From Haematococcus lacustris (taxonomy: Eukaryota; Chlorophyta; Chlorophyceae; Chlamydomonadales; Haematococcaceae): a stretch of DNA of 64,000 bases. Shown here one piece after another: positions 1 through 17,330 of the stretch. The stretch lies in the NCBI GenBank assembly GCA_030144725.1, contig JASKMD010000025.1, positions 3,515,716-3,579,715 of the forward strand. The letters are read 5' to 3'. The notes below the pieces were generated by a model. It did no database searches, was not told the origin of the DNA, and worked only from the letters and a program-made list of their open reading frames with translations. The translations under genes and the position numbers were made by a program. Every line of letters starts with the position of its first letter. Position 1 is the stretch's first letter.

Positions 1-201
1 TCATAGCCAGCTCCTCCTACACAGCCAGGCTGCACACTCTAGGAGGGCAGCCGACCATGATCAGTGATGACACACATTCGCTGTCAGGCTCCCACACCGC
101 CCTGACCCACCCATCCAACTGCTACCCCAGATTCGCAGGTTTAGCCAGTTGAGCGGGCCTGATGAGGGACCCCACCACGTTAGAACCCTGCCCTCACTCA
201 C

Positions 202-1768
202 CACTCTGACTGCTCCAGGTCAAAGGTGGGGTCAGCGGACTCTGTGACGCGCTTGATGTCGTCAAACCGGCTCTCAATTGCACGTCTCAGCGGCTTGGTG
301 TCACCTTGCAGCTGGTTCAGACATTGCTGCAGCAGGCACGTCAGCGCAGACGCAAGCGATCAGAAGAGCTCAACAGACCAGCACCAAACCTGGCAGAATG
401 GCTGGCTAGTCAGCACCCACAGGTCACACTCTAGCCCGTGTGCCACTTGGCAGGGTAGGGGCAGGGCTAGAGGCAGGGCTCAGGGTAGAGCTAGGGGCAG
501 GGCTAGGGGCAGGTCTGGGCAAGGTGTGGTATTGAAATCTGCCAGAACTGCCTGTTTGCGGGAGCCACTGCCCTCTGACTGGTGTTACAGTGCTCGGTCC
601 ACAGCTGACCCTGACCACTGCCATGGCCTCCTGCCGCAGCCATGCTGTACCCGGTCAGCTGGACCTGCCACTCCCTGTGCCCAGCACTGCACTGCTGCGT
701 CACAGTGCTTGCCGTCGTGTTGTATGGGCTGCAGCTCACACTGTAGGCAGTGATCACACTCGCACGCATACGCACCACGCTGGGCTGCTTGTGGGGCACC
801 TGCTAGGGTCTGTACTCACATACAGCAAGGCCATCTGGTGCGCCATGTACTTGTGATGCTGAGGGTTACAGGCGTCGTGGTACATCTGAGTGCTCATCAG
901 CACTAGCTGGTTCAGCAGGCTGACGTAGGACAGGTAGGAGGAGCCTGGAAAGCAGTAACAATCATTACACTGAGCACTTGCACTTGTGTGTTTGTGTGTT
1001 TGTGTGTTTGTGCGCACTAGCGGGGTTGGTAGTTGTGTGTTTGTGTGTGCTAGCAGGGTTGGTAGGCTGATATCCCGCTGGCACTAGCACCCGCAGCCTG
1101 CGCACCCTGAGAGCTGGCAACCACCTCCAGGCGCCCTGACACTAGACCCTGCTCCAGGTAGGGGAACATCTCCAGTAGGTTCAGGGCCTCAAGGGTTTCC
1201 TGCACCATGCAAGGGAGTTGCGTACCAGACACCAAGTGAGCACAGCCATACTTCTAGCAAGACACAGCATAAGCATATTTAACGCACTGCGGCTGTCATA
1301 TCCATCAAGGCAAGCCGAATGAGCCAATACCTGTGCGGAGCGTTCAGGGTACAACTCCTTGCAAGCAGCCTCAGTTTCTTGAAGGATTTGCACATCGTAG
1401 GGCCTTACGTCCTCCAATCGGGAAGCGCGCTCCACTAGGGCGTCCGCAATTGCGCACAATGCCACAAGTTTACGTAGGTCGGGTCGTGCAAGGATGGGCT
1501 CGTCTAAGAAAGTGCGGACTGCATACACACCGCCAGACCACTGGTGACAACGCTTAACACTGGCTGACTGGAGCTTAAGCAGGCGCAGCGTGGTCCTGTG
1601 ATGGGGTTGTGGAGTGTGCTTGCCTTGTGTCTGTTTGCTGAATGCCAGCTCTGGAGTAATGAGAGGCGGGCTGTTGAAGGCGGAGCACACAGCGGGGTTC
1701 CGAGTTCCGAGCAACATTGTGAGAACGCAAGCTGAACCAAGGTTGTAAAAATGCTCAAGGCCAAGCAA
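202..1768 (-). CDS. Unidentified helical-protein gene, several exons, continues past left edge
   Basis: A minus-strand gene is supported by protein-like exons with matching splice sites. In transcription order the pieces are about 1768-1333 (contains FLDEPILARPDLRKLVALCA and LEDVRPYDVQILQETEAACK), 1199-1125 (ETLEALNLLEMFPYLEQG), 944-820 (SYLSYVSLLNQLVLMSTQMY) and 326-202 (LNQLQGDTKPLRRAIESRFD). The 944-820 exon has a CAG acceptor and a GTGAGTA donor; the 326-202 exon has a CAG acceptor and a GTGAGTG donor; both are 125 nt. The protein is rich in Leu, Glu and Arg and looks alpha-helical. I do not recognise the family. The start codon is uncertain: the first exon is open back to an ATG at 1768, but an intron could lie inside it. 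The gene is not finished at 202, so the C-terminus lies beyond position 1. It is divergent from the PEPCK gene. Confidence 0.5.
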
Positions 1769-2454
1769 ATACGAAGGTGAGCAGAGTTCGGGACACTACA
1801 AGGTGCAAATTGTTGCGATATCAAGGGGCGGCAAGTAGCGAAGCGGTTGGCCAAGATTCTTCACTAAGTTATCTGTAGAAAACGGACGCTTACGCAGAAA
1901 ACGCAGATATTGGAAGTTTTGGAGGTTAGTCGTTAAATAACCAAGGTTGAACCAAGGTTGAACCAAGGTTGAAGGCTAAAAACACAATTGACACATGTTG
2001 AACCACGTATGACTTACTGCTACCACCAGTAATGCATGTAAGTAGAGCACACTGGGTGGTGGTGTGGCCATTTTCTATCCCAAGTAGTTCGTGCAAGGAT
2101 TGCAGCCTTTGGCTGATTCATAAACCTCTCGCGCCCAGGTAGCTAGAAGCTTTGCATGCTTTTCAGCCTGCAACTCGCTCTTGACATAAAGTAACTACAT
2201 ATGTAAGCACGAAATATGTCATTCATGGTCGGTCATGGCCGTTGTCTGCTGACTTGGCACTCGCCACACCAGAACGTCATTTGGGGTGCAGCGCAGCTCA
2301 TTTGCAGCCAAGCACTGATACCTGCACTTCAGTCTTCTTCATCTGACTCGGAACGGTGCGCTGCGATGGAGTTATCGCGAGTCTGTGCTGTGCCAATCCA
2401 AGGCGTGTCGTGTCTCACCTTGCCCTCATAACCAGCACTACGTTTTCCACGCAG
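1769..2454. promoter_or_regulatory. Divergent intergenic region between unidentified gene and PEPCK
   Basis: This roughly 0.7-kb stretch separates a minus-strand gene from the plus-strand PEPCK gene, so it should hold both promoters; that is inferred from position only. The one visible structure is a tandem array of an 11-12 bp unit (AACCAAGGTTG, itself a near-palindrome) at about 1939-1973. PEPCK may have an untranslated or additional upstream exon here. I saw no clear TATA box. Confidence 0.3.
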
Positions 2455-2467
2455 GCACTTTTACAAA

Positions 2468-7933
<5,466 letters not shown>

Positions 7934-8601
7934 GCAGATGTGTGACGCAAGGGTGTGACCTTTATGCAAGCATGCTTGAAAGCCAAGCAAGAGGGTGTGT
8001 CACTGCAGTTGCGAGTGTATGTTCACAGTGGAAGGGAAGGGTGTGGCAGCTGTGCATGGCGCGGCTCCATGTGTGTCCATGCGGGTGGGAAGGGGGTGAG
8101 GGGGGGCGCATGTGCATGGAAATGACGTAGGTGTAGGTGTTGTGACGGGCCTCCTGAGTGAGGTGTTAAGCTCAGCTCTCAGCTTGTGTACATCTCAGTT
8201 TTGACACTGCATGACTTGTTGACGTTGCTCAGGCTGGCCCCCGAGCGTCGTGTTGTACTGTGGTGAGGTCTGGCTTAGTTTGGTTACACCCTTGCCGCTA
8301 GCTCTGTTGCTGCACGGACATAGAGGGTCGTCAGCCTGCTGCTGGTCGCTGGCGGCAGGCTGCTTGAGCTGGCAGCAGCAGGTGGCTGCACTGGCGCAGT
8401 GGACCATCAGTGAGGATCATCAGTGTGCTTGTGTGGCCATGGTGGTGAGGAGGCTGCAGCCTACAGCGGGGCTGTGATCTATGCTAAGGGCAGTGGCTGC
8501 ATGTAGGTAGCCAGGGGTCAGGCTTGGAACCCCCCTGCGTATGTTTGTACGCCCACAAACGAGGGCAGCGGCTGTGTTTGCTTTTCCTGCCTTCTCTTGC
8601 T

Positions 8602-8606
8602 TGTAA
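8602..8606 (+). terminator. TGTAA polyadenylation signal, probable end of PEPCK transcript
   Basis: TGTAA lies about 670 nt after the PEPCK stop codon, within CTTGCTTGTAAATTAACTCG. TGTAA is the usual poly(A) signal in volvocine and related green algae. The 7934-8600 stretch is then the 3' UTR; I see no coding signal in it. Confidence 0.5.
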
Positions 8607-8755
8607 ATTAACTCGACGCGGTTCGTGCAGGACTACGTTTTGTTGCAGAGATGCGTACTCGGGATAGCAAGATCTTACGGGAGACGTGCCCTACCATCTT
8701 ATAGTCTGCTGACACAAGTTGTTCCTGGCCTTGTCTGAGCCCGTTTCTCTACAGG

Positions 8756-9460
8756 GCACTAGGTGGCTTGAGCGTGGGTGGCGTTGGGGCAGGCTCTGGC
8801 TCAGGATCAGGATCAGGCTCCGGATCCCAGTCCATAGCCACGGTGGCTGGCTGGGCAGGGACACGAAGGGGGAGTGGGGGTAGGGGGCCAGCATCCAGTG
8901 CACGGGGAGGCTGCACGGCTGGAGGTGTGGGGGCGCTGCGGAACCTCGGGGTGGAGTAGCCCACTAGGCATGTCAGCAAGATTCTGAGCACATACAACGA
9001 GGCGATGACGCGGAGCTGGCTGTGCACCCCAGCCCTCAGCTGGAAGTGCGCCTTTAGCTTCCGCTTCGTCTTCTTCCAACCGCGCAGCACAGCGCCCTCC
9101 GGGACCTTGATGACCTGCGGCGACCAAGCACAATCAACATTTTGACAGGCCGGCACACAATGCGGGGACACATTGCGGGGACACTAACAATGCGGGGGCA
9201 TACAAGGCGGGGGGGGGGGGGGGGGTCGCGCACCTGTCGTCGCTGGGTTTTCCATTCAGCCCTTCGCTCCTCGCGTTGTTTGCCTGGAGGGGTGCTAGGA
9301 CCTGCGCTGGCATGAACAGTAGCGATGTGAGCAGCGCGGAGCTCGCTGGACTGCACAGTTGGAGCGGACCACACAACGACGACGACGAACTTTGTTTTCG
9401 CGGGCTTTCAATAGGATGCGGATCTTGCTCCGCACTACTGGGCCGCTTCGTCGGAGGCAT
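8756..9460 (-). pseudogene. 5' part of a Fanzor-family gene, truncated
   Basis: This minus-strand fragment matches the first two exons of the copy at 28 kb. Exon 1 is 9460-9234 (ATG at 9460; begins MPPTKRPSSAEQDPHPIESP) and exon 2 runs from 9114 to about 8756 (VIKVPEGAVLRGWKKTKRKL, then an acidic PEPDPDPEPEP stretch). Exon 1 is 227 nt in both copies and the intron sits at the same place, so the intron is real. The ATG frame and the frame that reads into exon 2 differ within exon 1 in both copies, so either the start is misplaced or both share a frameshift. The homology stops at about 8755, leaving no nuclease domain. A 5' leader containing GTGCCCTTTG and GAGTGAGTGACATCGCC lies at about 9490-9540. 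A poly-G run at about 9211-9225 lies in the intron. Confidence 0.75.
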
Positions 9461-9923
9461 TGCGCCACTAGGCTCATACCCGGTAACACCAGGCGATGTC
9501 ACTCACTCTCGCACCACTCTCGCAAAGGGCACCAGTGCTCCCAGCCTGCTGCTAGGGCGCTGCTGCTGGAGCGTGTAGGCTTACAGCACAGCCTTTGCTT
9601 TCCTTTTTCCTCGTGCATTCAGCCTGAGCGTCTCACTGCGAGACTGGCCAGGATACCATGTAAAATACGAGCACCTCTCTGGCCCAATGCATGCACCACC
9701 ATCAGGCCAGACACTGAGCTGCACACCCTGGCAGCATGCCTGAGAACCGTGTTTGCATTGGGTGGGACAACTCGTGGCCATGCGACAGGCAGGCGGTGCC
9801 CCACACCTGGCTGCCTTGTTGCACATGCATGCATGCAAACGTAATGCAGCTTGTCGCACTGGCATGCCTGCCCCATTGCTACTAATAGTCGCCCGCATCT
9901 CAGTTTTCTGCGCCATGACATTC

Positions 9924-10005
9924 CAGCACCTTGGCCCTCAACCTTGAGCCTTAATTGCAGTCGAACACAATAATTGTGGACCACTACAAAACAGTGTTTC
10001 CATGA
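9924..10005 (-). mobile_element. 82-bp solo 3' tail of the Fanzor element with target-site duplication
   Basis: In minus orientation this is only the last ~80 bp of the Fanzor element (type-B tail): from the GTTTTGTAGTGGTCC segment through the CACAATTATTGTG hairpin to the terminal GGCCAAGGTGCTG. It is flanked by a direct repeat CATGACATTC at 9914-9923 and 10006-10015; the match extends to 14 bp if the following CAGC is included. This shows that the tail alone was inserted as a unit. Confidence 0.8.
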
Positions 10006-10148
10006 CATGACATTCCAGCAGTGCATGTCCATCACATCAATGACTCGAAAGGCCACAATGCCAACTACCCTGTGCATGAGCATGTCAGCAGTGCATGTCT
10101 GTCACATCCATTACTTAGAGGCTCATCAGTTACCCAGCCACCCAGCCA
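10006..10148. other. Short intergenic stretch
   Basis: About 140 bp between the solo tail insertion and the stop codon of the large minus-strand gene. I see no gene or signal beyond the target-site duplication at its left end. Confidence 0.4.
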
Positions 10149-13100
10149 TCAGCATCGACGTCGTCGTGAGGCTCGCACGACGCTTGGTTCCGCTGGCTCG
10201 TCTACTGCCATTGGACCGCGTCGTCTGCTGCCCTCCGCCGCTTGTTGCGCAGCGCACGGCGGCTCTTGGCGCGCAGCATCTGCGCCGGGCTGAGACCGCC
10301 GCGCCTTTGCGGCCGCCCCGTCACCGCGCGACGGTTGGCTGTGGGATGCGGGTAATGTGGGCTCTTGCTGCTCTGCCTTGGCCTTGCCGCACCGCCGCGT
10401 GCCAAGCGCATGACGAGCAGCAGGCGAGCCAGTCGCTGGTTCTTCCCGCTCCAGCATTGCCTTGGCGAACCCTGCCGTGCATGCCAGCTTCCGACTAGGA
10501 GCCTCAGCTGCCTGTGCAACTAGACTGGCTTGCACCGCCCTCAACTTTCTGCCCAATGCACCGAGAGGAACAGGAACCAGCACATCTGCCACCCTAATCT
10601 CAGCCAGTGCCACTGGCAGCGAGGTGGAGTTAGCAGCCACTGGCCTGGCAACTTTAGCCACAGCGGGTGCCGCCACTTGCTGGGTGGCTGACTTGCTGCT
10701 GGCCTGCTTGCTGCGCCTGGTGGCAGCAGACCCGGCAAGAGCAAGGGGGTCAGCAAGCAGCTGAGTGGCTGGCTGGACCTGTGGACTGGGAGCATTGGTC
10801 AGTGACCCAGGCTTGGCTGAATCCGCAGTGGTAGTGGCGATGGGCATGCTGGCTGCAGACACTCTGTCAGGCTGCAGGGGAGCAGTGCCCCGTCTGCCCT
10901 TCCTGGTAGGCCCCATGGGTCTTGGGCCAGCTGCTGCTTCACTGCCCGCCTGCCCTGACGCTACCTTGGAATCCTCCAGCGTGTCGTGAGCGTTGGGGAG
11001 GGGTGGGGTGCCAGTCTGCTTGCTGGCCGCTGACGGCTTGCCCCTGCGGCTGCCCCTTGCTATCCCTGCAGCAGTAAGCTGTTCTGCCTCCTGTTGGGGT
11101 GCCACAGCTGTGGAAGGTCTGGGTTGGACAGGGGCTCCAGGACCCGGCTGTGGCTGCTGCAGCTGTGGGGGCTGCTGCTGCTCCTGGTGTAGGGGTTGCT
11201 GCCGTGGCGGGGAGTCAGCTACAGCTCTGCCGCGTGCCTTGCTGCGGGTTGGCCTGGGTGCAGGGCCTGAGGCAGCGCAAGGCGGGGCCTCTGCTGCCTG
11301 GCTGACTGCTGCCACGAGGGTTGCTGCCCGGTCAGTAGCTGCTGCTGCTGCCTTCTTTTGGGTAACCGCAATTGATGCGGTGAGGGGTGGTTCCAGGGCA
11401 GCCTGCACGCCATGAATTGCCTCTGGGGCAGCCGGGTCACAGCTTGGCTGGCGGCCCCGTTTGGGCCTAGTAAGCTTGGCAGCTCCCGGCTCCTTTGGCC
11501 CTGCTCTGCTCCGCCTCCCCTGCCCTGCTTCCTGGACTTGTTCCGTCTCAGGCAGCGCGGTTGGGGCTGTGGCAAGGTGCTCGGCAGCACTTGGTGTGCC
11601 TGCAGGTTTGGTTCGAGTCCGGCTGGGCTGGGGATCCGAGCCTGTGCCTGCCTTGGGCAGCAGTGCTGTTGGTATAGCGGCCACCGCTGCAGCTGCTGCC
11701 AGTGGCTGAGGGACCGCTGCAGCTGTGGCAACTTGGGCTGGAGCAGTGTCTGTTGCCTGCGTTGCCGCTGAGTCGCTGCCAAGCTGCTGCTGGAGGCGCT
11801 GAGCTGGCTTGCGGCGCTGCTTGACAGCTGCTGGGGCCAGATCGAGTGCAGGTGGCTCAGACACTGCCAGCTCCTCTTCTGCTGTTGCAGCTGTGGGGGC
11901 GTCTATTGCTGAAGCAGCTGCTGCCTTGGCTGCTCTTGCTAGGCGCTTGGCTGCCTTAGCAGTGACCAGCCTGTCCTGCTGCTTGGCTAACTCATCCCCT
12001 GCCTCTGGGCCACTGGGTGCAACAGGCATCGCTACCGATACCTCATCTACAGGCACCTTGGCAGTAGCCAGCTTGCCTGAGCTGCTCTGCTTCCCCTGCT
12101 GCCTAGGCCCTGCCTCAGCATGGACAAGAACCACGGGCTCCTCATCTACAGGCAGCTCATTCTCAGCCGTCTTCACCACCACTGCCTTGCGCCGCCTCTT
12201 GCTAGGCTGTGCATGAGCTGTGTCGCTGGGTGCAGCGGACGCGTCTGCCTTGGTCGCAGGCTGCGCAGCCACTGCCTTACTTCCCACTGGCTCATCCGCC
12301 ACTCTGCCTTTAGCAACAGCGGTGGAGGCACCCTGCAGGACCTCCTGATCTGTCCCCAGCTGCGCCAACCCAACCTCCTCTTGCTGTACTGCCAGGGGCT
12401 TCCGCATAGGGAGTTCCGTGGAGGTGGCTGCGGCGACGGCAGAGCTGGTAGGTGGTGGCTGGAGGGAGGCAGGCAGGCCCCGCCCTCTCTTGGCAGCCTT
12501 GCTAGGCTTCTTGGCTGCGACCCTTCGGGGTGCAGGCGCACCTGGTCCTGCGGCTGCGGGCTGCTCATCCTGTGGCCAGCCAGAGTGTGTGCGATTTAAG
12601 GCGTGGGCGGCTGCCAGCTCCTCTGTCATGGCGGGGCAGCCGCTTACCAGCATGGCTTGAGCAGTTCGGTCTGGCCCTGGCTGCTGCGGTAGCGGCGGCT
12701 CTGCCTGGTATGCTGGCGGTGGGCTGGGGATGCCAGGCCGGTCATCAGGCGCAGCTGGAGTGCCGGCAGCGCCCTCGTCTGCACAGGGATGGGTTGCTGG
12801 CTGCAGGGCTGCTGCACAGGGATTGGCCAGGGACAGGCGGTCGTGGCACAAGGCTGGTGAGGGGGCTGAGGGACCTGCCTTGGCGCTGTCTTGGCTGGGT
12901 GTGGGAGAGGGCTGTAAAGCCTTGGTCGCACCAGGTGATGGTTTAGAAGGAGAGGGGTGTGGCACCGGCTCTCTGGCAAGCATGGGTAGTGGGAGGGTGA
13001 CTGCTGGCTTCACGTCTCTGGTGCTACAGCCTGGCACGGCCTCCTCACAAGTTGTGGGGCAGGTGTCTGGCTCCTGGGCAGCGGGTGTGGGAGGCTGCCC

Positions 13101-16100
13101 CTGGCCCTGCTGCCCCTGCCCTGCCTGGTCAAGCTGTGGCTGCTTCTGGGGCCCTGTCTGCTGCAGCTGTGGCTGCTCATGTTCCCTGCCCTGACCAGCC
13201 AGCTCCTGTGGCCCTGCTGTCTCATGGAGTGACCCATCTGGCATCACTGGGGTCTCGTCACCAGCTTTCCCGGCGGTGGTTGCCTCGCTGGCAGGAGTCG
13301 CATCGGGCGCTGCCATGGAGACGACCACTGTGTCAGCCGCCAGGGGGTGGTTGGGCTGCACTTCTGCCATGGCAGTGAGGGCAGGACAGCAGGGGCTGCT
13401 GGGGGCGGCTGCAGCAGGCTGAACTTGGCAAGCACCAGCAGCTCCTACTGCAGCAGCTGGGAGTGGTGTGGTGGCGGCAGTGGCACTGGGTGTGCTGACA
13501 GGAGCGCGGTCAGGGGTTGCTCGGCTACACACACGGCTGGGCGTGGCAGCAGCTGCACGAGCAGCAGCTCGGCTGGGCGTGGCAGCAGCAGCAGCAGCGC
13601 GGCTAGGCTTGGCAGCAGAAGCTGCCCGTCTGAGCGTAGCAGCAGCAGCAGCAGCCCGGCTGGGCTTGGCAGCAGCAACAGCCTGACCAGGTGTGGCAGT
13701 GACCACCCATGCTGCCGCAGTGGTGGCGAGGCTGTGTGTGGCCACATCTGCCTCCACTGCAGCAACGGCTGCAGTACCGGGTGAGGTGGGCTCTGGAGCA
13801 GGAGCAGCCAGGGTGAAGGTAGATGGTGCTGCTACATATGCTGCCGCTGCCATTGTGTCCGGTCTGCACTGCTGTGCCGGGGATCTGGGAGTGAGAGGTA
13901 CGTTGCTGGGTGTGACAAGTTGGGAGCCAGTGAGAGGCTGCATCTGGGGCGCATCTGCACTTGGGGAGGAGCTGGCAGCAGGTGGACTGGGCAGGGGGAC
14001 GGGCACTTTATCAACTTCCGGGCCAGCCAGGGTGATGGTGCCCTCACACGCTGCTAGGCTGTCATGTGGCTGACATGGCTGCAAATGCTCTGGCAGCATC
14101 CTCGGGCTGCCAGCTGGTAGGGCAGTGTGTGCAGCGAGGCTCAGGCTGCCTGCACCTGCCGTACCACTCTCACTATCCTTAACCACATCGAGCTTCAGGC
14201 TTTCTGCACCAGCACCGGGCTCTGCTGGGGAGGTGGGCGGCAGCTGCTGCTGCACAGACTGAAAGTTTGAGGGTGCCGTAGACGCAGGGCTGAAGAGGTT
14301 GGGAGGGGCAAGGCAGATGGGGGAGGCGGTGGGTTGTGCGCAGACTGTCACTAGGGGCTCATCTGGCTGGGCAAAAGAGGCCTGGGGTCCAGGGCTAGGC
14401 ACCGAGTCCAGCATTGAGGCTTGGCGTGGCGTGGGAGGGCAGTTGAATGGGGCTGGGAAAGGTGACAGCTGGGTTGTGGCGGCTGGGAACGCTGGGTCTA
14501 CCGGACCTAAGGCGCCCTGCAGCTTGCAGGCCTGGTCCAGGCAGGTCTGATGTCCAGCAGGGGGGCTGTGTGGTGCAGCACCTAGGTGTGAGCAGGGGGG
14601 CAAGGGGCTAGGCAGGGCAGGGGCTGGGCTGCGTGGCTGCCCTCCCCCAGCAGTTGCTGTGGGGAGCGGGGCTGGCGAGGATCCCTGGGGTGGCTGTGAT
14701 GTAGGGGGAGGAGTAGGAGTAGGGGGTGCTGTGCCAGCTGGGGTCGTGTCAGTGGTCAGTGGGGGAGCTGCAGGTGGGGAGGTGTAGGGGGATGGGCTAG
14801 GGTTCAGAGCAGGGCTGAAGGGGCTGCTCAGCGGCAAAGGTGAAGGGGAGGCAGCGCTGCTGGGCTGGGCAGCGGGTGTGTGGCGTTTGGGGGTCCGGCT
14901 GCGGGGCATCAACACGACCTGGGAGATGTGTGAGAAGGGTGAGGAGCAGGTGCCAGCTGCAGCATCCTCGGGCTGGGCAGCAGTGGTGGTGGTGGTGGCA
15001 GGTGGTGGGGTAGCATCTGAGGCTGAGGCCTTGGGCTGGGTGGCAGAAGCGGTGGGGGTAGAGCAGGGGATGGCAGCCAGAGCCGGAGAGCAGGGATGAG
15101 CCAGAGCCAGGGAAACGGGTGAGGTGGGAAGGATGGCGGGCTCTGAGCTCAGGGGCTGGTCAGCAGGCGCTGGGTGCAAACGGGGAGAGGGGGTGTGTTG
15201 TCGGTCACTTTGTTGGTGTGCTGCCAAAGGGCTGTCGTTGCCCGGGACAGGCTCAGAGCTCTCTGGTGGCGCACACAGGGAGGGGGCAGCAGGGGGCAGT
15301 AGGGAGGGGGCATCAGGGGGCAGTAGGGAGGGGGCAGCAGGGGAGGCGCACGGTGAAGGGAGAAGGGAGGTAGAGAGCTTGCCGTCCAGGAGAGTCTGTG
15401 GCTGAGCTGGGGGGTCTGCAGCTGGCTGTTGCAGCTCAGGCCATTGCATCACTGGGGTGGGCTCTGTGACAAACTGCTGGTCCTCACTGGGCAGCTGTGG
15501 CACAGCAGGAGGCTGAGACACCTCAAACACTGCCTCTGCTGGCTGTGCCTCTGTCCAAATGGCAGATGTGTCATGGAGCGTTGGTATCGTGACATGGCTG
15601 AACTCCTGCAGCATTTCTGCATTGCTCGGGGTGCCAGCAGCAGCAGCTGGCCGGCTGGGGGTGGCAGCAGCAGCAGCACGGCTGGGGGTGGCAGCAGCAG
15701 CAGCAGCAGTACGGCTGGGGGTGGTAGCAGCAGCACGGCTGGGGGTGGTAGCAGCAGCACGGCTGGGGGTGGTAGCAGTAGCACGGCTGGGGGTGATAGC
15801 AGCAGCACGGCTGGGGGTGGTAGCAGCAGCAGCAGTACGGCTGGGGGTGGTAGCAGCAGCACGGCTGGGGGTGGTAGCAGCAGCACGGCTGGGGGTGGTA
15901 GCAGCAGCACGGCTGGGGGTGGCAGCAGCAGCTGGATGGCTGGGGGTGGTAGCAGCAGCACGGCTGGGGGTGGTAGCAGCAGCACGGCTGGGGGTGATAG
16001 CAGCAGCACGGCTGGGGGTGGTAGCAGCAGCAGCAGTACGGCTGGGGGTGGTAGCAGCAGCACGGCTGGGGGTGGTAGCAGCAGCACGGCTGGGGGTGGT

Positions 16101-16827
16101 AGCAGTAGCACGGCTGGGGGTGATAGCAGCAGCACGGCTGGGGGTGGTAGCAGCAGCACGGCTGGGGGTGGTAGCAGCAGGTGGATGGCTGGGGGTGGCA
16201 GCAGCAGCAGCAGCACGGCTGGGGGTGGTGGCAGCAGCTGGCCGGCTGGGGGTGGTGGCAGTAGCACGGCTGGGGGTGGCAGCAGCAGCACGGCTGGGGG
16301 TGGCAGCAGCAGCTGGATGGCTGGGGGTGGTAGCAGCAGCACGGCTGGGGGTGGTAGCAGCAGCACGGCTGGGGGTGATAGCAGCAGCACGGCTGGGGGT
16401 GGTAGCAGCAGCAGCAGTACGGCTGGGGGTGGTAGCAGCAGCACGGCTGGGGGTGGTAGCAGCAGCACGGCTGGGGGTGGTAGCAGCAGCACGGCTGGGG
16501 GTGGTAGCAGCCGCACGGCTGGGGGTGGTAGCAGTAGCACGTCTGGGGGTGATAGCAGCAGCACGGCTGGGGGTGGTAGCAGCAGCAGCAGTACGGCTGG
16601 GGGTGGTAGCAGCAGCACGGCTGGGGGTGGTAGCAGCCGCACGGCTGGGGGTGGTAGCAGTAGCACGTCTGGGGGTGATAGCAGCAGCACGGCTGGGGGT
16701 GGTAGCAGCAGCAGCAGTACGGCTGGGGGTGGTAGCAGCAGCACGGCTGGGGGTGGTAGCAGCAGCACGGCTGGGGGTGGTAGCAGTAGCACGTCTGGGG
16801 GTGGTAGCAGCAGCACGGCTGGGGGTA
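10149..16827 (-). CDS. Giant Ala/Pro-rich protein with basic patches and a TPSR array (N-terminus in gap)
   Basis: A single minus-strand frame stays open for 6.7 kb from the gap edge to a stop at 10149. Reading N to C, it has more than 50 units of an 8-residue repeat (TPSRAAAT and variants TPRRATAT, TPSRTAAAAT, TPSHPAAAA), then about 600 residues of Pro/Ser/Ala/Gln-rich sequence, a second short TPSR cluster, then about 900 residues in which basic patches recur every 40-80 residues (KPSKAAKRGRG, QPSKRRRKAVV, RPKRGRQP, ARGSRRGKPS, PTRKGRRGT, RASRRRRC at the end). The basic patches look like AT-hooks or nuclear localisation signals, and TPSR fits the S/T-P-x-R/K kinase consensus, so a nuclear, cell-cycle-phosphorylated protein is a reasonable inference. 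No folded domain is recognisable. The frame continues on the far side of the gap only as antisense of WD40 exons, so the true start is in or near the gap. Confidence 0.55.
15640..16827. repeat. 24-bp-class minisatellite coding the TPSR array
   Basis: Tandem units of about 24 bp (core AGCAGCAGCACGGCTGGGGG on the plus strand) with 30-33 bp variants. They form a higher-order pattern: runs of 24-bp units are periodically interrupted by a CAGCAGCAGCAGTACGG unit and by GATAG/GGTAG variants. The array runs straight into the assembly gap, so its full length is unknown. On the minus strand it encodes TPSRAAAT repeats; the Gly/Ser frames on the plus strand are shadows. Confidence 0.9.
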
Positions 16828-17327
16828 NNNNNNNNNNNNNNNNNNNNNNNNNNNNNNNNNNNNNNNNNNNNNNNNNNNNNNNNNNNNNNNNNNNNNNNNN
16901 NNNNNNNNNNNNNNNNNNNNNNNNNNNNNNNNNNNNNNNNNNNNNNNNNNNNNNNNNNNNNNNNNNNNNNNNNNNNNNNNNNNNNNNNNNNNNNNNNNNN
17001 NNNNNNNNNNNNNNNNNNNNNNNNNNNNNNNNNNNNNNNNNNNNNNNNNNNNNNNNNNNNNNNNNNNNNNNNNNNNNNNNNNNNNNNNNNNNNNNNNNNN
17101 NNNNNNNNNNNNNNNNNNNNNNNNNNNNNNNNNNNNNNNNNNNNNNNNNNNNNNNNNNNNNNNNNNNNNNNNNNNNNNNNNNNNNNNNNNNNNNNNNNNN
17201 NNNNNNNNNNNNNNNNNNNNNNNNNNNNNNNNNNNNNNNNNNNNNNNNNNNNNNNNNNNNNNNNNNNNNNNNNNNNNNNNNNNNNNNNNNNNNNNNNNNN
17301 NNNNNNNNNNNNNNNNNNNNNNNNNNN
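16828..17327. other. Assembly gap of exactly 500 N
   Basis: 500 undetermined bases at the edge of the TPSR minisatellite. The round number suggests a placeholder. The 5' exons of the WDR76-like gene and the N-terminus of the giant minus-strand protein are both missing and should be in or beside this gap. Confidence 0.95.
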
Positions 17328-17330
17328 CAG

